A stretch of 53,577 nt of DNA, taken from an uncultured Mollicutes bacterium. GTDB lineage: Bacteria; Bacillota_I; Bacilli_A; RFN20; CAG-826. Below the pieces are notes generated by a model that made no database searches, had not been told where the DNA came from, and worked only from the letters and a program-made list of their open reading frames with translations. The position numbers were made by a program, and so were the translations under genes. The stretch covers positions 1 through 53,577 of the forward strand of contig UQOB01000002.1 in the NCBI GenBank assembly GCA_900542595.1, in the 5' to 3' direction. This document shows positions 25,624-34,453 of the stretch, in pieces; the first letter of the stretch is position 1, and every line of letters starts with the position of its first letter.

Positions 25624-26164
25624 CTTTCTTCTCCTTTAAAGATTTGAGAATGTCTTTTTGAAGTTTCTCATCATCTTTTTCTGTCACCTCTCTCTGCAAG
25701 AGTTTAGCGCTGGCTTGCATGGCGACATCGACAATTTCCTTGTTGAGCGAGGCTTTCGCTTTCTGCTTTTCTCGTTCAACTTCTTCTAACATCTCCGCTT
25801 TCATAGCAGCGACTTCTTGCTTGGAACTTTCGATGCTGTCTTGCTTTAATTTTTCACCAGTCTTCCTCGCTTCATCGACGATGACGTAGGCTTTCTTTTC
25901 GGCGTCATGGACGATGTGGCGGGTTTCCTTTTCTCTTTTTTCCATCGTGGCCTTGGCTTTTTCGCTATCTTCGATGTTTCCTTTGACGTAGTCTTTTCTA
26001 GCTTTTAAATAACGTTTAACAGGTTTATACGCTACAAAATAAAGGATGACAAAAGTCACGATCAAAGCGAGAAGATTGATAATAAAACTCCAAAAGTTCG
26101 GAATCAGTTTATTAAGAAAATCTTCCGGGGTAAAAGGGTCCGATAACAATAAGAGAAAAGGCAT
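25607..26164 (-). CDS. atpF: ATP synthase Fo b subunit
   Basis: Peripheral stalk. 185 aa: one membrane helix at about residues 25-48 (FWSFIINLLALIVTFVILYFVAY) followed by a long charged helix rich in Lys/Glu (residues 50-180) that forms the right-handed coiled coil with delta. A single b gene is present, so the stalk is a homodimer. Confidence 0.95.
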   Translation of the reverse strand: MPFLLLLSDPFTPEDFLNKLIPNFWSFIINLLALIVTFVILYFVAYKPVKRYLKARKDYVKGNIEDSEKAKATMEKREKETRHIVHDAEKKAYVIVDEARKTGEKLKQDSIESSKQEVAAMKAEMLEEVEREKQKAKASLNKEIVDVAMQASAKLLQREVTEKDDEKLQKDILKSLKEKKDESDK

Positions 26165-26168
26165 AAGC

Positions 26169-26411
26169 TTACGCTCTGGCTCCTAAGATGAAGATGATGA
26201 GAATCGCCACGATTAAGCAGTAAATAGCGGTACTTTCATCGAGGGCGACCCCGATGATCATCGTGCTTTGAAGTTTCCCGTGCATCTCCGGATTTCTGAC
26301 CATCCCATCGATAGCGTGGCTGATGATCCAAGCTTCCCCGATGGAGCTTAAGCACCCGAAGGCTACTGCGATGGCCGCCGCAATGGCGATTAAACCTAAG
26401 TTGATATCCAT
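26169..26411 (-). CDS. atpE: ATP synthase Fo c subunit with a two-carboxylate, Na+-type ion site
   Basis: 80-aa hairpin forming the rotor ring. Helix 2 carries the ion-carrying Glu59 in LDESTAIYC, with Ser60 and Tyr64 in the Na+-coordinating positions known from Ilyobacter (Glu65, Ser66, Tyr70). Aligning backward from the RNPE loop (RQPE in Ilyobacter), the helix-1 position of Ilyobacter Gln32 is Glu26 here, giving two carboxylates as in the Fusobacterium c ring. Asp58 adds a further acid. The usual GxGxGxG packing motif in helix 1 is largely Ala-based (AIAAAIAVAFG). SD GGGAGG is upstream. Confidence 0.95.
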   Translation of the reverse strand: MDINLGLIAIAAAIAVAFGCLSSIGEAWIISHAIDGMVRNPEMHGKLQSTMIIGVALDESTAIYCLIVAILIIFILGARA

Positions 26412-26436
26412 AAGTTTTTCCTCCCGATATCAAATT

Positions 26437-27315
26437 TTATCCTATCTCCGTTCTCAGTTCGAGTTGCTTAGCTTGCTCCACTTCTTCTTCGGAAGGCATT
26501 TCTTGAGCGATCCAAAGAGCAGAAAGCGAAGCGAAGACTAAAGTCTGAACCGCGGAGCTGAATAAACTAAAGTAAAGATTGAGGACGCCGGCGAAGATGG
26601 GGCTTAACCAGATCGACGTCCAAGCGTAATTGTGGGAAACGTCCCACGAGGGCCAATAATTAGCGTACGCCATATCGGCGAGGCCAAAGAGATTGAAAAT
26701 AGCATCGGTTGCTCCTCCGAGCGCCCACTGAACGAGCCCGATGATGATACTCCCAGCTAAACAGTTCCCAAATAACCGCATGGAGGTGGAAATAATCGGG
26801 CTCCACATCGTGATTAGGTTAACTGGTAAGAAAATGGCAAACGGTTCCACATAGCGGTGGAAATAGTGAAGATGTTGATAACGTAACGCTGTCACTTGAA
26901 TCATCACAAACATGACGATCGATAAAGATAACGGAGCGGCTAACCAGTCGATAACTGAGGGAATCCCGAACAAAGAAATGTTAAACGCGAGAAAAAGATA
27001 AGCGAAAAGGGTGAAGAAGTAGCCCGCCCAAGCGTCTTTGGTTGGACCCATCTTATCTTTGGTGAATTTATCGATGAAATCGTAATAGATTTCGACTAAA
27101 AGCATGAAACCTTTCGGCTCTTGGAGATACTTTTTCTTCTTTAATCCGTAGGTCGCTTTGATTCCGATGATGACACCGAGAATGATTAAAACAATCATCA
27201 CGATGAGGGATGTATAAAGAGGAGCGTCGATATTCCAATCAAAGAAATGGGCGATCTTATAGTTAAAATCAACCGTTTCTTCCAGATTATTCGCTAAAAG
27301 AAGAGCCTCATTCAT
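26437..27315 (-). CDS. atpB: ATP synthase Fo a subunit
   Basis: Ion-channel half of Fo. 292 aa with about six membrane helices; the essential Arg lies in TSMRLFGNCLAG near residue 180, and the last helix region reads YFSLFSSAVQTLVFASLSALWI. ATG at 27315 is chosen because AAGGTGAG precedes it by five bases; a GTG at 27324 has no SD. It overlaps the upstream AtpI-like gene by eight bases. Confidence 0.95.
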   Translation of the reverse strand: MNEALLLANNLEETVDFNYKIAHFFDWNIDAPLYTSLIVMIVLIILGVIIGIKATYGLKKKKYLQEPKGFMLLVEIYYDFIDKFTKDKMGPTKDAWAGYFFTLFAYLFLAFNISLFGIPSVIDWLAAPLSLSIVMFVMIQVTALRYQHLHYFHRYVEPFAIFLPVNLITMWSPIISTSMRLFGNCLAGSIIIGLVQWALGGATDAIFNLFGLADMAYANYWPSWDVSHNYAWTSIWLSPIFAGVLNLYFSLFSSAVQTLVFASLSALWIAQEMPSEEEVEQAKQLELRTEIG

Positions 27316-27799
27316 GCTGCTCACCTTCTTTTTCCTTTACCGGAACATTTTTGATTTTTCTCGCTTCCACTAAATGGAAGAAAAACATCAGGAAAAACGA
27401 AGGAAGGAGAGACGCGGCTGCCGTCCAGAAATTAAACCCGGTGAAATTATTGAGCCATTCGGGTTTAAAGGTCGATAAAGCAGCTAAGACCAGGACGACA
27501 ATATAAAGTAAGAATCTTAAGAAAAAGGAAAGGATGGCCCCACCCATCATTTTGCCGCTACTACCGGACGTGTTGAGTAAGACTTTCGCCATAAAGATGA
27601 TGCTCCAACAAGCAAAAACGCTGACGACGGAACCTAAGAGCCAGCCTAAGGGATACGCTCCTAAAGGGTAACCGCTTTCGGCGTGGAAAAAGAAGAGAGG
27701 AAGCTGGATAAGAAAACCAAAAACCGCGATGACGATGGTCCAGAATAAAGTCCGCCCATTGACGTCGAGTTTGATGTACTTTTCCACTACCTTTTTCAT
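27308..27799 (-). CDS. AtpI-like membrane protein heading the ATP synthase operon
   Basis: 163 aa with four hydrophobic segments (about 20-37, 50-73, 84-108, 123-146) and charged ends. No motif was recognised, and primary-sequence similarity to AtpI is not obvious; the call rests on position before atpB and the four-helix pattern. AtpI/UncI proteins assist c-ring assembly, and this may do the same. Confidence 0.6.
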   Translation of the reverse strand: MKKVVEKYIKLDVNGRTLFWTIVIAVFGFLIQLPLFFFHAESGYPLGAYPLGWLLGSVVSVFACWSIIFMAKVLLNTSGSSGKMMGGAILSFFLRFLLYIVVLVLAALSTFKPEWLNNFTGFNFWTAAASLLPSFFLMFFFHLVEARKIKNVPVKEKEGEQHE

Positions 27800-27819
27800 A
27801 ATCTAAATATTAGCGGTTT

Positions 27820-27847
27820 ATTATATAATGTCTCGCTTTTTCTTCAA
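27820..27847 (-). promoter_or_regulatory. Promoter of the ATP synthase operon
   Basis: On the minus strand, -35 TTGAAG (27842-27847) and a perfect -10 TATAAT (27820-27825), 16 bases apart, end 20 bases before the AtpI-like ATG. No other convincing promoter was seen inside the operon. Confidence 0.7.
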
Positions 27848-27869
27848 TAAAAATCGCCATAATCGTTCG

Positions 27870-28394
27870 TTATCGATCGATTACTTCTACTTGTAGGTTT
27901 TTTAGCTCGTTAACAGCGACCTCTTCGATATAATCGCTTAAGGTCTTACAACCCTTTAAATCCACCACGATGTGAGCGTTCGGAAGGGCGCTTTTACACA
28001 TCACCGCGTTACTTAAAACGCAGATAGCTAAATCGAGCCCCACGATGGTAATTTCATCGTAATTTTGGTCTTTTAAGAGTTCTGCTAAAGTGAGCGAGGG
28101 AAAGGTATTTTTCTCAATAACCTCGTAATTCTTGGATATTTTTTCTAATTCTCCATAAAACTCCCAGCCCTTAGTGCCTTTGATACAGTGCTTGATAGGG
28201 AGGTGTTTTCCTTCTTCCGTCGAAAGGTAATTTTCTTCATGGGTATCCCGGGTAAAGATGATGTCATCCCCCTCTTTTTGGTATTCTTCAATCAAGTTAA
28301 GAATATGGGGGTAACATTTTTCACTATCTTTGGTAGCGAGGGCCATATCGACGAAGTCATTTTGGTAGTCGACAATCAACAATAATTTTTTCAT
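27870..28394 (-). CDS. Nicotinamidase/isochorismatase-family cysteine hydrolase
   Basis: 174 aa. The triad is visible: Asp in LIVDYQNDFVD, Lys in HCIKGTKGW and Cys in GLDLAICVLSNAV; DTHEENY supplies metal ligands of the PncA kind. Most likely it deamidates nicotinamide to nicotinate for NAD salvage. The family also hydrolyses other amides, so the symbol is withheld. No SD precedes the ATG and a TACAAT -10 box lies nine bases upstream. Confidence 0.8.
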   Translation of the reverse strand: MKKLLLIVDYQNDFVDMALATKDSEKCYPHILNLIEEYQKEGDDIIFTRDTHEENYLSTEEGKHLPIKHCIKGTKGWEFYGELEKISKNYEVIEKNTFPSLTLAELLKDQNYDEITIVGLDLAICVLSNAVMCKSALPNAHIVVDLKGCKTLSDYIEEVAVNELKNLQVEVIDR

Positions 28395-28403
28395 AACAAT
28401 AAT

Positions 28404-28409
28404 ATTGTA
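28404..28409 (-). promoter_or_regulatory. -10 box of the nicotinamidase-like gene, near-leaderless
   Basis: TACAAT on the minus strand nine bases before the ATG at 28394, with no Shine-Dalgarno. The expected leader is only a few bases. Confidence 0.4.
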
Positions 28410-28450
28410 GAAAGAAAAGAAAAATAATGAAACGAAAAAGGCACTTCACA

Positions 28451-28472
28451 TATAATGATGTAAGCGCTTGCA
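28451..28472 (+). promoter_or_regulatory. -10 box overlapped by a catabolite-responsive element (cre)
   Basis: A perfect TATAAT (28451-28456) is followed two bases later by TGTAAGCGCTTGCA (28459-28472), a full match to the Bacillus cre consensus TGWAARCGYTWNCW. The cre covers the expected transcription start of the downstream kinase gene, a placement where CcpA represses. Confidence 0.75.
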
Positions 28473-28519
28473 TAGATTAAGCGTTCCCTCTATCATAAAG
28501 TGCTTAGCAAGGAGCTATT

Positions 28520-30172
28520 ATGTCATTCAAAGTAACTTATAACGGAAAAACAGAAACCTTCGATAAGAAGGTCAAGGTCATCGACTTATTGACCGATGAA
28601 CAAAGAAAAGAAAGAAAAATTATCTCCAGCCGGGTGAATAACCTCATTAGAGAATTAACGTATGAAATCTATTATGATGCGGAAGTCGAATTCTTAACCT
28701 TAGAAGACCATGAAGCGATGAAGATTTATGAGGCGTCACTTCGCTATATTGTCGCGATGGCGTTCCGCCGGTGTTATCCGGACCTCCACATCCGCTTTGC
28801 CTATAACCAAAGCCGCTGCATCTCCATCCACTTATTGGACCCGAAAGTCGTCAGTAACACCGCAATGTTAATTAAAATCAATCACGAAATCGAACACATC
28901 GTGAAATCTGACTTCCCTTTAAAACGGATGGTTGTGCCCAACGAAGAAGCTAAAAAGATTTATGAAGAACGGGGTTTCGATGATAAACTCGCGATTCTTC
29001 CTTTTAGACCTGAAAAAACCGTCCACTTCTACGAATGCGACGGCTATTTGGACTACATGTATTCCCACTTAGTTCCTTCCACCGGTTATATCACCGATTA
29101 TAAACTCCGTCTTTACTCACCGGGTTTCCTCCTTCAATATCCCAGAAGCGAAACCAACGGGAGAATCCCACCCTTTGAAGAAGCGCCGACCTTTAGCCGG
29201 ACTTTAAAAGAAGCTCATGACTGGGCGAAGATTGTCGGGATGGATACCGTCGCGAAAATCAATCAAAAGATTCAAACGACCCCTGACGTCGAATTCATCA
29301 ACATCTGTGAAGCCCGCCATAACCGGATGCTCGCAGAACTCGGCCAATTAATTGAAGACGATATCGAAGATATCCGCCTGATCTGTGTCGCCGGTCCTTC
29401 TTCTTCTGGTAAGACGACTTTTGCTAACCGCTTAAGAATTGAGCTTCTTTCAAGAGGTATCAGCCCCATCCGGATTTCGATCGATGATTACTATAAACCG
29501 AAACACTTGGTTCCCGTCGATGAAGATGGGGAACCGGATTTAGAATCCCTCGGGGCCTTAGACGTTGAACTCTTTAACGAAAACATGTTCGACTTAATCA
29601 ATGGTAACGAAGTGCAACTTCCGAAGTTTGATTTTAAACTTGGAAAGAGAGTCCCAGGAAGAATCGTTAAACTCTCCACTCATCAACCGATCATCATCGA
29701 AGGCATTCACGCGTTAAACGATAAACTCACCACCTCTATTCCGAAGAGCAATAAATTTAAAATCTTTATTTCTCCCCAAATGCAGATCAATCTCGATGAC
29801 CATAACCCGGTCAGCTTGACGGATTTACGGCTGTTAAGAAGAATCGTCCGTGACCAAAAGTTTAGAAAAGCTCCGGTCGAAGAAACTTTAGGGATGTGGC
29901 CAAAGGTCCGAGCGGGTGAATTTAAATGGATTTATTCCACTCAAGAAGGAGCGGACTATATCTTTAACTCCTACCTGCCTTATGAACTTCCGTTGATGAA
30001 AAAATACGCGGAACCACTGCTCAGAACCATCACCAAAGAAAGCCCCTATTTCGGGGTGGCAGAACGATTGTTGAGAATGCTTAAATTCTTCTTACCCTTC
30101 AGCGATAACTGGGTCCCCTCTAACTCCTTGATGAGAGAATTCATCGGGGGCAGCTGCTACGCTGACGTATGA
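28520..30172 (+). CDS. TGS/ThrRS-like domain fused to uridine-kinase-type nucleoside kinase
   Basis: 550 aa. Residues 1-60 resemble a TGS domain; residues 70-250 resemble the second additional domain of threonyl-tRNA synthetase (NHEIEHIVKSDFPL, HLVPSTGYI), but the editing HxxxH is not evident. From about 280 onward it is a P-loop kinase of the phosphoribulokinase/uridine kinase family: VAGPSSSGKTTFANRL, RISIDDYY, then the DYIFNSYLPYEL C-terminal signature. The fusion is known in Firmicutes; substrate assumed to be a nucleoside. SD AAGGAG is seven bases upstream of the ATG. The 3' end overlaps the convergent gene by 16 bases. Confidence 0.85.
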   Translation: MSFKVTYNGKTETFDKKVKVIDLLTDEQRKERKIISSRVNNLIRELTYEIYYDAEVEFLTLEDHEAMKIYEASLRYIVAMAFRRCYPDLHIRFAYNQSRCISIHLLDPKVVSNTAMLIKINHEIEHIVKSDFPLKRMVVPNEEAKKIYEERGFDDKLAILPFRPEKTVHFYECDGYLDYMYSHLVPSTGYITDYKLRLYSPGFLLQYPRSETNGRIPPFEEAPTFSRTLKEAHDWAKIVGMDTVAKINQKIQTTPDVEFINICEARHNRMLAELGQLIEDDIEDIRLICVAGPSSSGKTTFANRLRIELLSRGISPIRISIDDYYKPKHLVPVDEDGEPDLESLGALDVELFNENMFDLINGNEVQLPKFDFKLGKRVPGRIVKLSTHQPIIIEGIHALNDKLTTSIPKSNKFKIFISPQMQINLDDHNPVSLTDLRLLRRIVRDQKFRKAPVEETLGMWPKVRAGEFKWIYSTQEGADYIFNSYLPYELPLMKKYAEPLLRTITKESPYFGVAERLLRMLKFFLPFSDNWVPSNSLMREFIGGSCYADV

Positions 30173-31302
30173 GGATCTTTGATTTGATCGGTCTTCTTGT
30201 TGAGATTGGTGAATTCTTTTCTCGTTAAATCGTAACAAGCTAAGAGTTCCCCGTAATACATCTTCCGCATCGCGAGGTACCTCTTAGCTTCCATCTTATC
30301 GACATTGTTAAAATATAAAGATGAGAAAATCTTTTCCAAGCGGAAGAAAGATTCATAGAGATTGAGTAATGTAATCAGATAGAAATAGTTCTTTCTCGAA
30401 TAAATAAGTAAGGGAGAACTATGAGCGATTTCGGAACTCATCTCATAGACGCGGCTATACTCCTTGAGGTTAGCCGCTTTTTCAACCCCGTCCCTAAAAT
30501 TAAGTCTTAAGTCTTCCGGTTTTTGATCATCGGGGATGGCTAAAAGCCAGCCATATTCAATGAAGCGTTTCATGTCTTTACTCTTAAGGTCATGTTCTTT
30601 CATTTCCCGCTTGATATCGACGAAAATATTGTCGGTTTCTTCTTTGCTCGGTATCGCTCCCCGGAACGCGAGAGCGTACTTTAAGTGTACTAAATACCGG
30701 TCCATCACCGGTTTTCCATATTTCACTAAGACTTGCACGATACATTCATTTTCATGCATCGTTCGCCAGGTGGAAAAAGCTTCCGTTTCAAAGCCTTCCG
30801 TTAAAAGGAGGGTGATGCACTTCGCCATCGAGAAGCCCTTCTGCATAATATCGGTGATCAAGGTTTTATCGGGATTGGATTTCGCTACCCGTTGGAGAAC
30901 CCCTAAGATAAAGTTCAAAAATAAAGTAATCGTGGAAACAACCGGTAAATAGCGGGACGCAAAAGAACCGTTCTTAAAGGCTAAGTGTTCATTAGTGTAG
31001 TATTTATCGAGAGCGACACTAGCGGTTAAATTAAGATAGTCTTCTTTCTTAATTAAATCCTCTTCCTTCATCTCCGGATGAGCAGCTAAATAGAACACGT
31101 GTTCATTAGCGATATACAAGGTCAAGCTGATGTAGTTTAAAGAAAAACGACCGAAGATTTTAAAGTTCTCTTCCAGTGATGCACTGGCTTCCACTGCTTT
31201 TTGGTAACACGCGAAAATAAAATCAAAGGGCACCTTCCCTTGAAGATTTAAATACTTAATGATTAACTCAAAATTCTCTTTTGTAATCTGGGTTTTATTC
31301 AT
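30157..31302 (-). CDS. DUF5677-like protein linked to addBA
   Basis: 381-aa, mostly helical protein. GFETEAFSTWRTMHENECIVQVLVK and the later YEMSSEIAHSSPLL (a conserved Ser/His-rich turn) recall DUF5677 proteins, whose function is not established to my knowledge. No membrane helix or catalytic motif is certain. It starts one base after the addA stop, so it is part of the addB-addA transcript. Confidence 0.6.
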   Translation of the reverse strand: MNKTQITKENFELIIKYLNLQGKVPFDFIFACYQKAVEASASLEENFKIFGRFSLNYISLTLYIANEHVFYLAAHPEMKEEDLIKKEDYLNLTASVALDKYYTNEHLAFKNGSFASRYLPVVSTITLFLNFILGVLQRVAKSNPDKTLITDIMQKGFSMAKCITLLLTEGFETEAFSTWRTMHENECIVQVLVKYGKPVMDRYLVHLKYALAFRGAIPSKEETDNIFVDIKREMKEHDLKSKDMKRFIEYGWLLAIPDDQKPEDLRLNFRDGVEKAANLKEYSRVYEMSSEIAHSSPLLIYSRKNYFYLITLLNLYESFFRLEKIFSSLYFNNVDKMEAKRYLAMRKMYYGELLACYDLTRKEFTNLNKKTDQIKDPHTSA

Positions 31303-31303
31303 A

Positions 31304-34300
31304 CTACATTACAAGTTTATCGCGATTCTCCAAAATAGAAAGTAGGTAAAGTTTAGGTTTCATCCCAAAAACTCGTTCGATGTATGAACCATAAGCTTTA
31401 ACTTGCTTGTTGTAAGATTCATCATCAATGTTTCTCGTCTTATAATCAATAACCAAGATTTCATCGGGCTTAACTATCAATAAGTCAATGATGCCATCAA
31501 GATTATTTTCTTCATCAAAGAACTCGTATTCTTTGAAGATTTCGGCCTTTTCTAAGTTATCAAAAAGATGGTTATGGAGAACTCTTTCAATTACTTTTCG
31601 ATCTTTATCATCTTTGATAAAAGAACAATCTTTCGTTTTTAAATCGGTAAGTTCCAAATAACGATGGAGTTTATTTCCCCGTTTTAAGGCTTCATAGTTG
31701 ATGTCCGTGATGAGAGATTTACTCGCTCGTTCTTTAGTTAAGGGTTTAGAAGATGGATATTCAAAGGCCTTAAAAGTAAAAGGTGGTAATTCTTTCATCT
31801 GACCATATTCACTATTACCACGACCAAAGGAGTTATTATCTTTTAAGAGATTATCATCAACATTAACCCTCTTGTATACAGGAATGTCGTAACCATACTT
31901 TAAGAAGTCATTGAAGGTTCTAGGATTAACAAAATAAAATTTAGTACTAGATTTTCCAGTATTTTTATCAACTTTTTCAGTGGGTTGAATAAGATACGAC
32001 TTTCCAGCATATGAAATGAAAGACAATGCTTTGTCATCTTCCTTTTTAATGAGAATTATCTCGCTTTGGGCTCTGGTCAAGGCGACATAGAAAAGACGCA
32101 TTTTTTCGCTGAGAGACTTTTTTAATCTTTCTTTTTTAATAAGATCGGCAAAAAAGAAGCCTTTTTGGCTGAAATCCTTAATGGGAACAACACCCATATT
32201 CTTATCGACAAGGAAGTCGGTACTTTTTTCATTAGCATTTCCTACGGTGTTAAGATCCGGAACATAAACAATGCGGTTTTGAAGCCCTTTACTAGCATGG
32301 ATAGTCATTAAATGAACAGCATTAATACCGGTATTAACATGGACCGAATCTTCTTTTTCTTCGCTATCCCCGAGCATCGCAAAGTGCTCCACGTAATCTT
32401 TAAAGCTTCGACCCATTTCAGAGAAGGTTGTTGCTGTATCTAGAAGTTTTTGAATATAAGCAAAATTTTCTTTAACGTTATTTAAGCGATAAAGCTTTTC
32501 TTCAATTGGAAGGGTGGCAAGAATTAAATCCATCATCTCACGGGGAGTTAATCTATCTTTCTTTTTAGTCAATTCTCGGATAGTGGTAAAGACTTCATTC
32601 TTCTTAAAACCATCATTCGTGTCTTTAAGTAAGTGATAAATTTTTTCGTCCGAGTAACTATAAAGATAGCTACGAAGCACGCCAGCTAAATGCAACTTTA
32701 AAGCATCAACATCCTTCTCATCATCATTGATAAGATTGATGATATTGGTGATCGTTAAAAAGATTAGGTTATCCCGGATGACAGTTTTTTCCGTTGCTTC
32801 GATGGGAATTTGATAATCATTAAAGACTTTTCGATAGATATTAAAGTGACTTTTCCGTCGAATTAAAATCAAAAAATCTCCGTAATCCAAGGGTCTTTTT
32901 TCTAAATTTGAGTGTTTAGGGTCCGTATTTTCATTTTTCATTCTCTTAAGAATGTCTTGGGCGATAAGCTTGGCTTCCACCATTTGTTTATCGTTTTCCG
33001 AAATCTTATTAGCTGTATAGTAAACGATACTTTGAATACCAGGTTTATTAGCATCTTTAATCCGTTTCTCGTTGCCCCACTCTAACTCTTCTTTATCGCG
33101 GTAGCTGACTTCCCCAAGTTCTTCAGTCATTAAGTCTTGGAAAAGCTTATTGATGTCATTAATAACAGCATCCGCACTTCTAAAGTTCTTTTTCAGCCGG
33201 ATTACATGTCCTTTACTGCTATCTTTTTCATACATTCTTTCTTTATTTAAGAAAGGTTCGGGATAGGCATACCGCCAGGCATAGATTGACTGTTTAACAT
33301 CACCGACCATGAACATATTGCCACTGGTTAAGGTATTTAAGAAACTTTCTTGAAGATCAGACGTATCCTGATATTCATCGACCATAATGTATTGGTAATG
33401 TTTCTTAACTTCGGCAAGTACATTGGAGTCTTTGACTAATAAATTGGCAAAATAGGCGATATCACCGAAAGAATATAAGCCCACTTCTTTTTTCTTGGCT
33501 TGATAAAGATCATAAATTCTTTCGCTTAAATCGAAGATATAAGTTAAGACAGGAGACAACCTGTTATATAGCTTTTGCGTTATTTCTAAAGAAGCATAGG
33601 GAGAGTCGGCAAGAAGATTTTTGACGGCCTCTTTAATAGCTTTAAATATTTTAATTTGTTCTTCGTCTTTTGATTTACACTGCTTGCCCGGACGAGTTCC
33701 TCCCTCCACTCGAATTTTTTTGCATGCCGCAATATATTCTTTAATCGTTTCAAAATCCGTTCCATCAAGATAGGCTTTTGCCAAATCTTTGTAATCCTGA
33801 ATTTGGTCTTCTAAATCTTTTTCATAAGTATTCAAAAAACTTTTGGCGAAATCAAAAGTAGATTTATCCCTTAACTCGCGGAGAAGACCTTTAGGATCAC
33901 TATTTCTTTCCATTTCTTCAATGATGGAAACTAATAAGCCCTTAAGGGGGTTAGCGTTTTTAATGCAGTAGGCCTCAATGAAGAAATGAAGTTGAGGGTT
34001 CTTTTTGATAACTTCTTCTTCAATCACATCATCGATGATTTGCTTTAACATCGATTCGAGAATCTTATCGTCCCCAATATCGAGTTTGGTAGGTAAATTT
34101 AACGTGTAGCCATAAGTTAAAACGATTTTTCTTGCGAAAGCATCGAAGGTTGTAATATCCGCGTTTTCTGCCTTTTCAGCATTTTCGAAATCATTGTTCT
34201 CGGCGAATTTTGCTTTGATTCGGCTCTTCATTTCGGCCGCGGCGTCTTTAGTGAAAGTGAGAATTAAAAGGTTTTTTAAATCGACAGCTAAGCTTGGGTC

Positions 34301-34453
34301 ACAAACGTTGCTTCCTAAAGTTGAAATACCTTTTACAAGATAATAAACACGTTCCGAAAGAACAGCGGTTTTCCCGCTTCCGGCACCCGCACTGACGAGG
34401 AAGTTACCCTTCTTCGACAAGATAGCTTGTTCTTGATCTTTAGTCCATGCCAT
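31304..34453 (-). CDS. addA: ATP-dependent helicase/nuclease subunit A
   Basis: Helicase-nuclease of the AddAB double-strand-break resection complex. 1049 aa: Walker A SAGAGSGKTAVLSE at residues 17-30, the DEYQDTSDLQ Walker B/motif II, VGDVKQSIYAWRYA motif III, the MTIHASKGLQ motif V and YVALTRAQSE motif VI; the C-terminal RecB-type nuclease shows GNKLHRYLE, DGIIDLL and VIDYKTRN (catalytic Asp and Lys). About 180 residues shorter than Bacillus AddA. It overlaps addB by 14 bases and is more AT-rich than most of the window. Confidence 0.95.
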   Translation of the reverse strand: MAWTKDQEQAILSKKGNFLVSAGAGSGKTAVLSERVYYLVKGISTLGSNVCDPSLAVDLKNLLILTFTKDAAAEMKSRIKAKFAENNDFENAEKAENADITTFDAFARKIVLTYGYTLNLPTKLDIGDDKILESMLKQIIDDVIEEEVIKKNPQLHFFIEAYCIKNANPLKGLLVSIIEEMERNSDPKGLLRELRDKSTFDFAKSFLNTYEKDLEDQIQDYKDLAKAYLDGTDFETIKEYIAACKKIRVEGGTRPGKQCKSKDEEQIKIFKAIKEAVKNLLADSPYASLEITQKLYNRLSPVLTYIFDLSERIYDLYQAKKKEVGLYSFGDIAYFANLLVKDSNVLAEVKKHYQYIMVDEYQDTSDLQESFLNTLTSGNMFMVGDVKQSIYAWRYAYPEPFLNKERMYEKDSSKGHVIRLKKNFRSADAVINDINKLFQDLMTEELGEVSYRDKEELEWGNEKRIKDANKPGIQSIVYYTANKISENDKQMVEAKLIAQDILKRMKNENTDPKHSNLEKRPLDYGDFLILIRRKSHFNIYRKVFNDYQIPIEATEKTVIRDNLIFLTITNIINLINDDEKDVDALKLHLAGVLRSYLYSYSDEKIYHLLKDTNDGFKKNEVFTTIRELTKKKDRLTPREMMDLILATLPIEEKLYRLNNVKENFAYIQKLLDTATTFSEMGRSFKDYVEHFAMLGDSEEKEDSVHVNTGINAVHLMTIHASKGLQNRIVYVPDLNTVGNANEKSTDFLVDKNMGVVPIKDFSQKGFFFADLIKKERLKKSLSEKMRLFYVALTRAQSEIILIKKEDDKALSFISYAGKSYLIQPTEKVDKNTGKSSTKFYFVNPRTFNDFLKYGYDIPVYKRVNVDDNLLKDNNSFGRGNSEYGQMKELPPFTFKAFEYPSSKPLTKERASKSLITDINYEALKRGNKLHRYLELTDLKTKDCSFIKDDKDRKVIERVLHNHLFDNLEKAEIFKEYEFFDEENNLDGIIDLLIVKPDEILVIDYKTRNIDDESYNKQVKAYGSYIERVFGMKPKLYLLSILENRDKLVM

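Noticed and set aside
28441..28503. Inverted repeat GCACTT/AAGTGC flanking the cre site as an attenuator
   Set aside because: Six base pairs around a 50-base loop are not stable enough to claim a regulatory hairpin.
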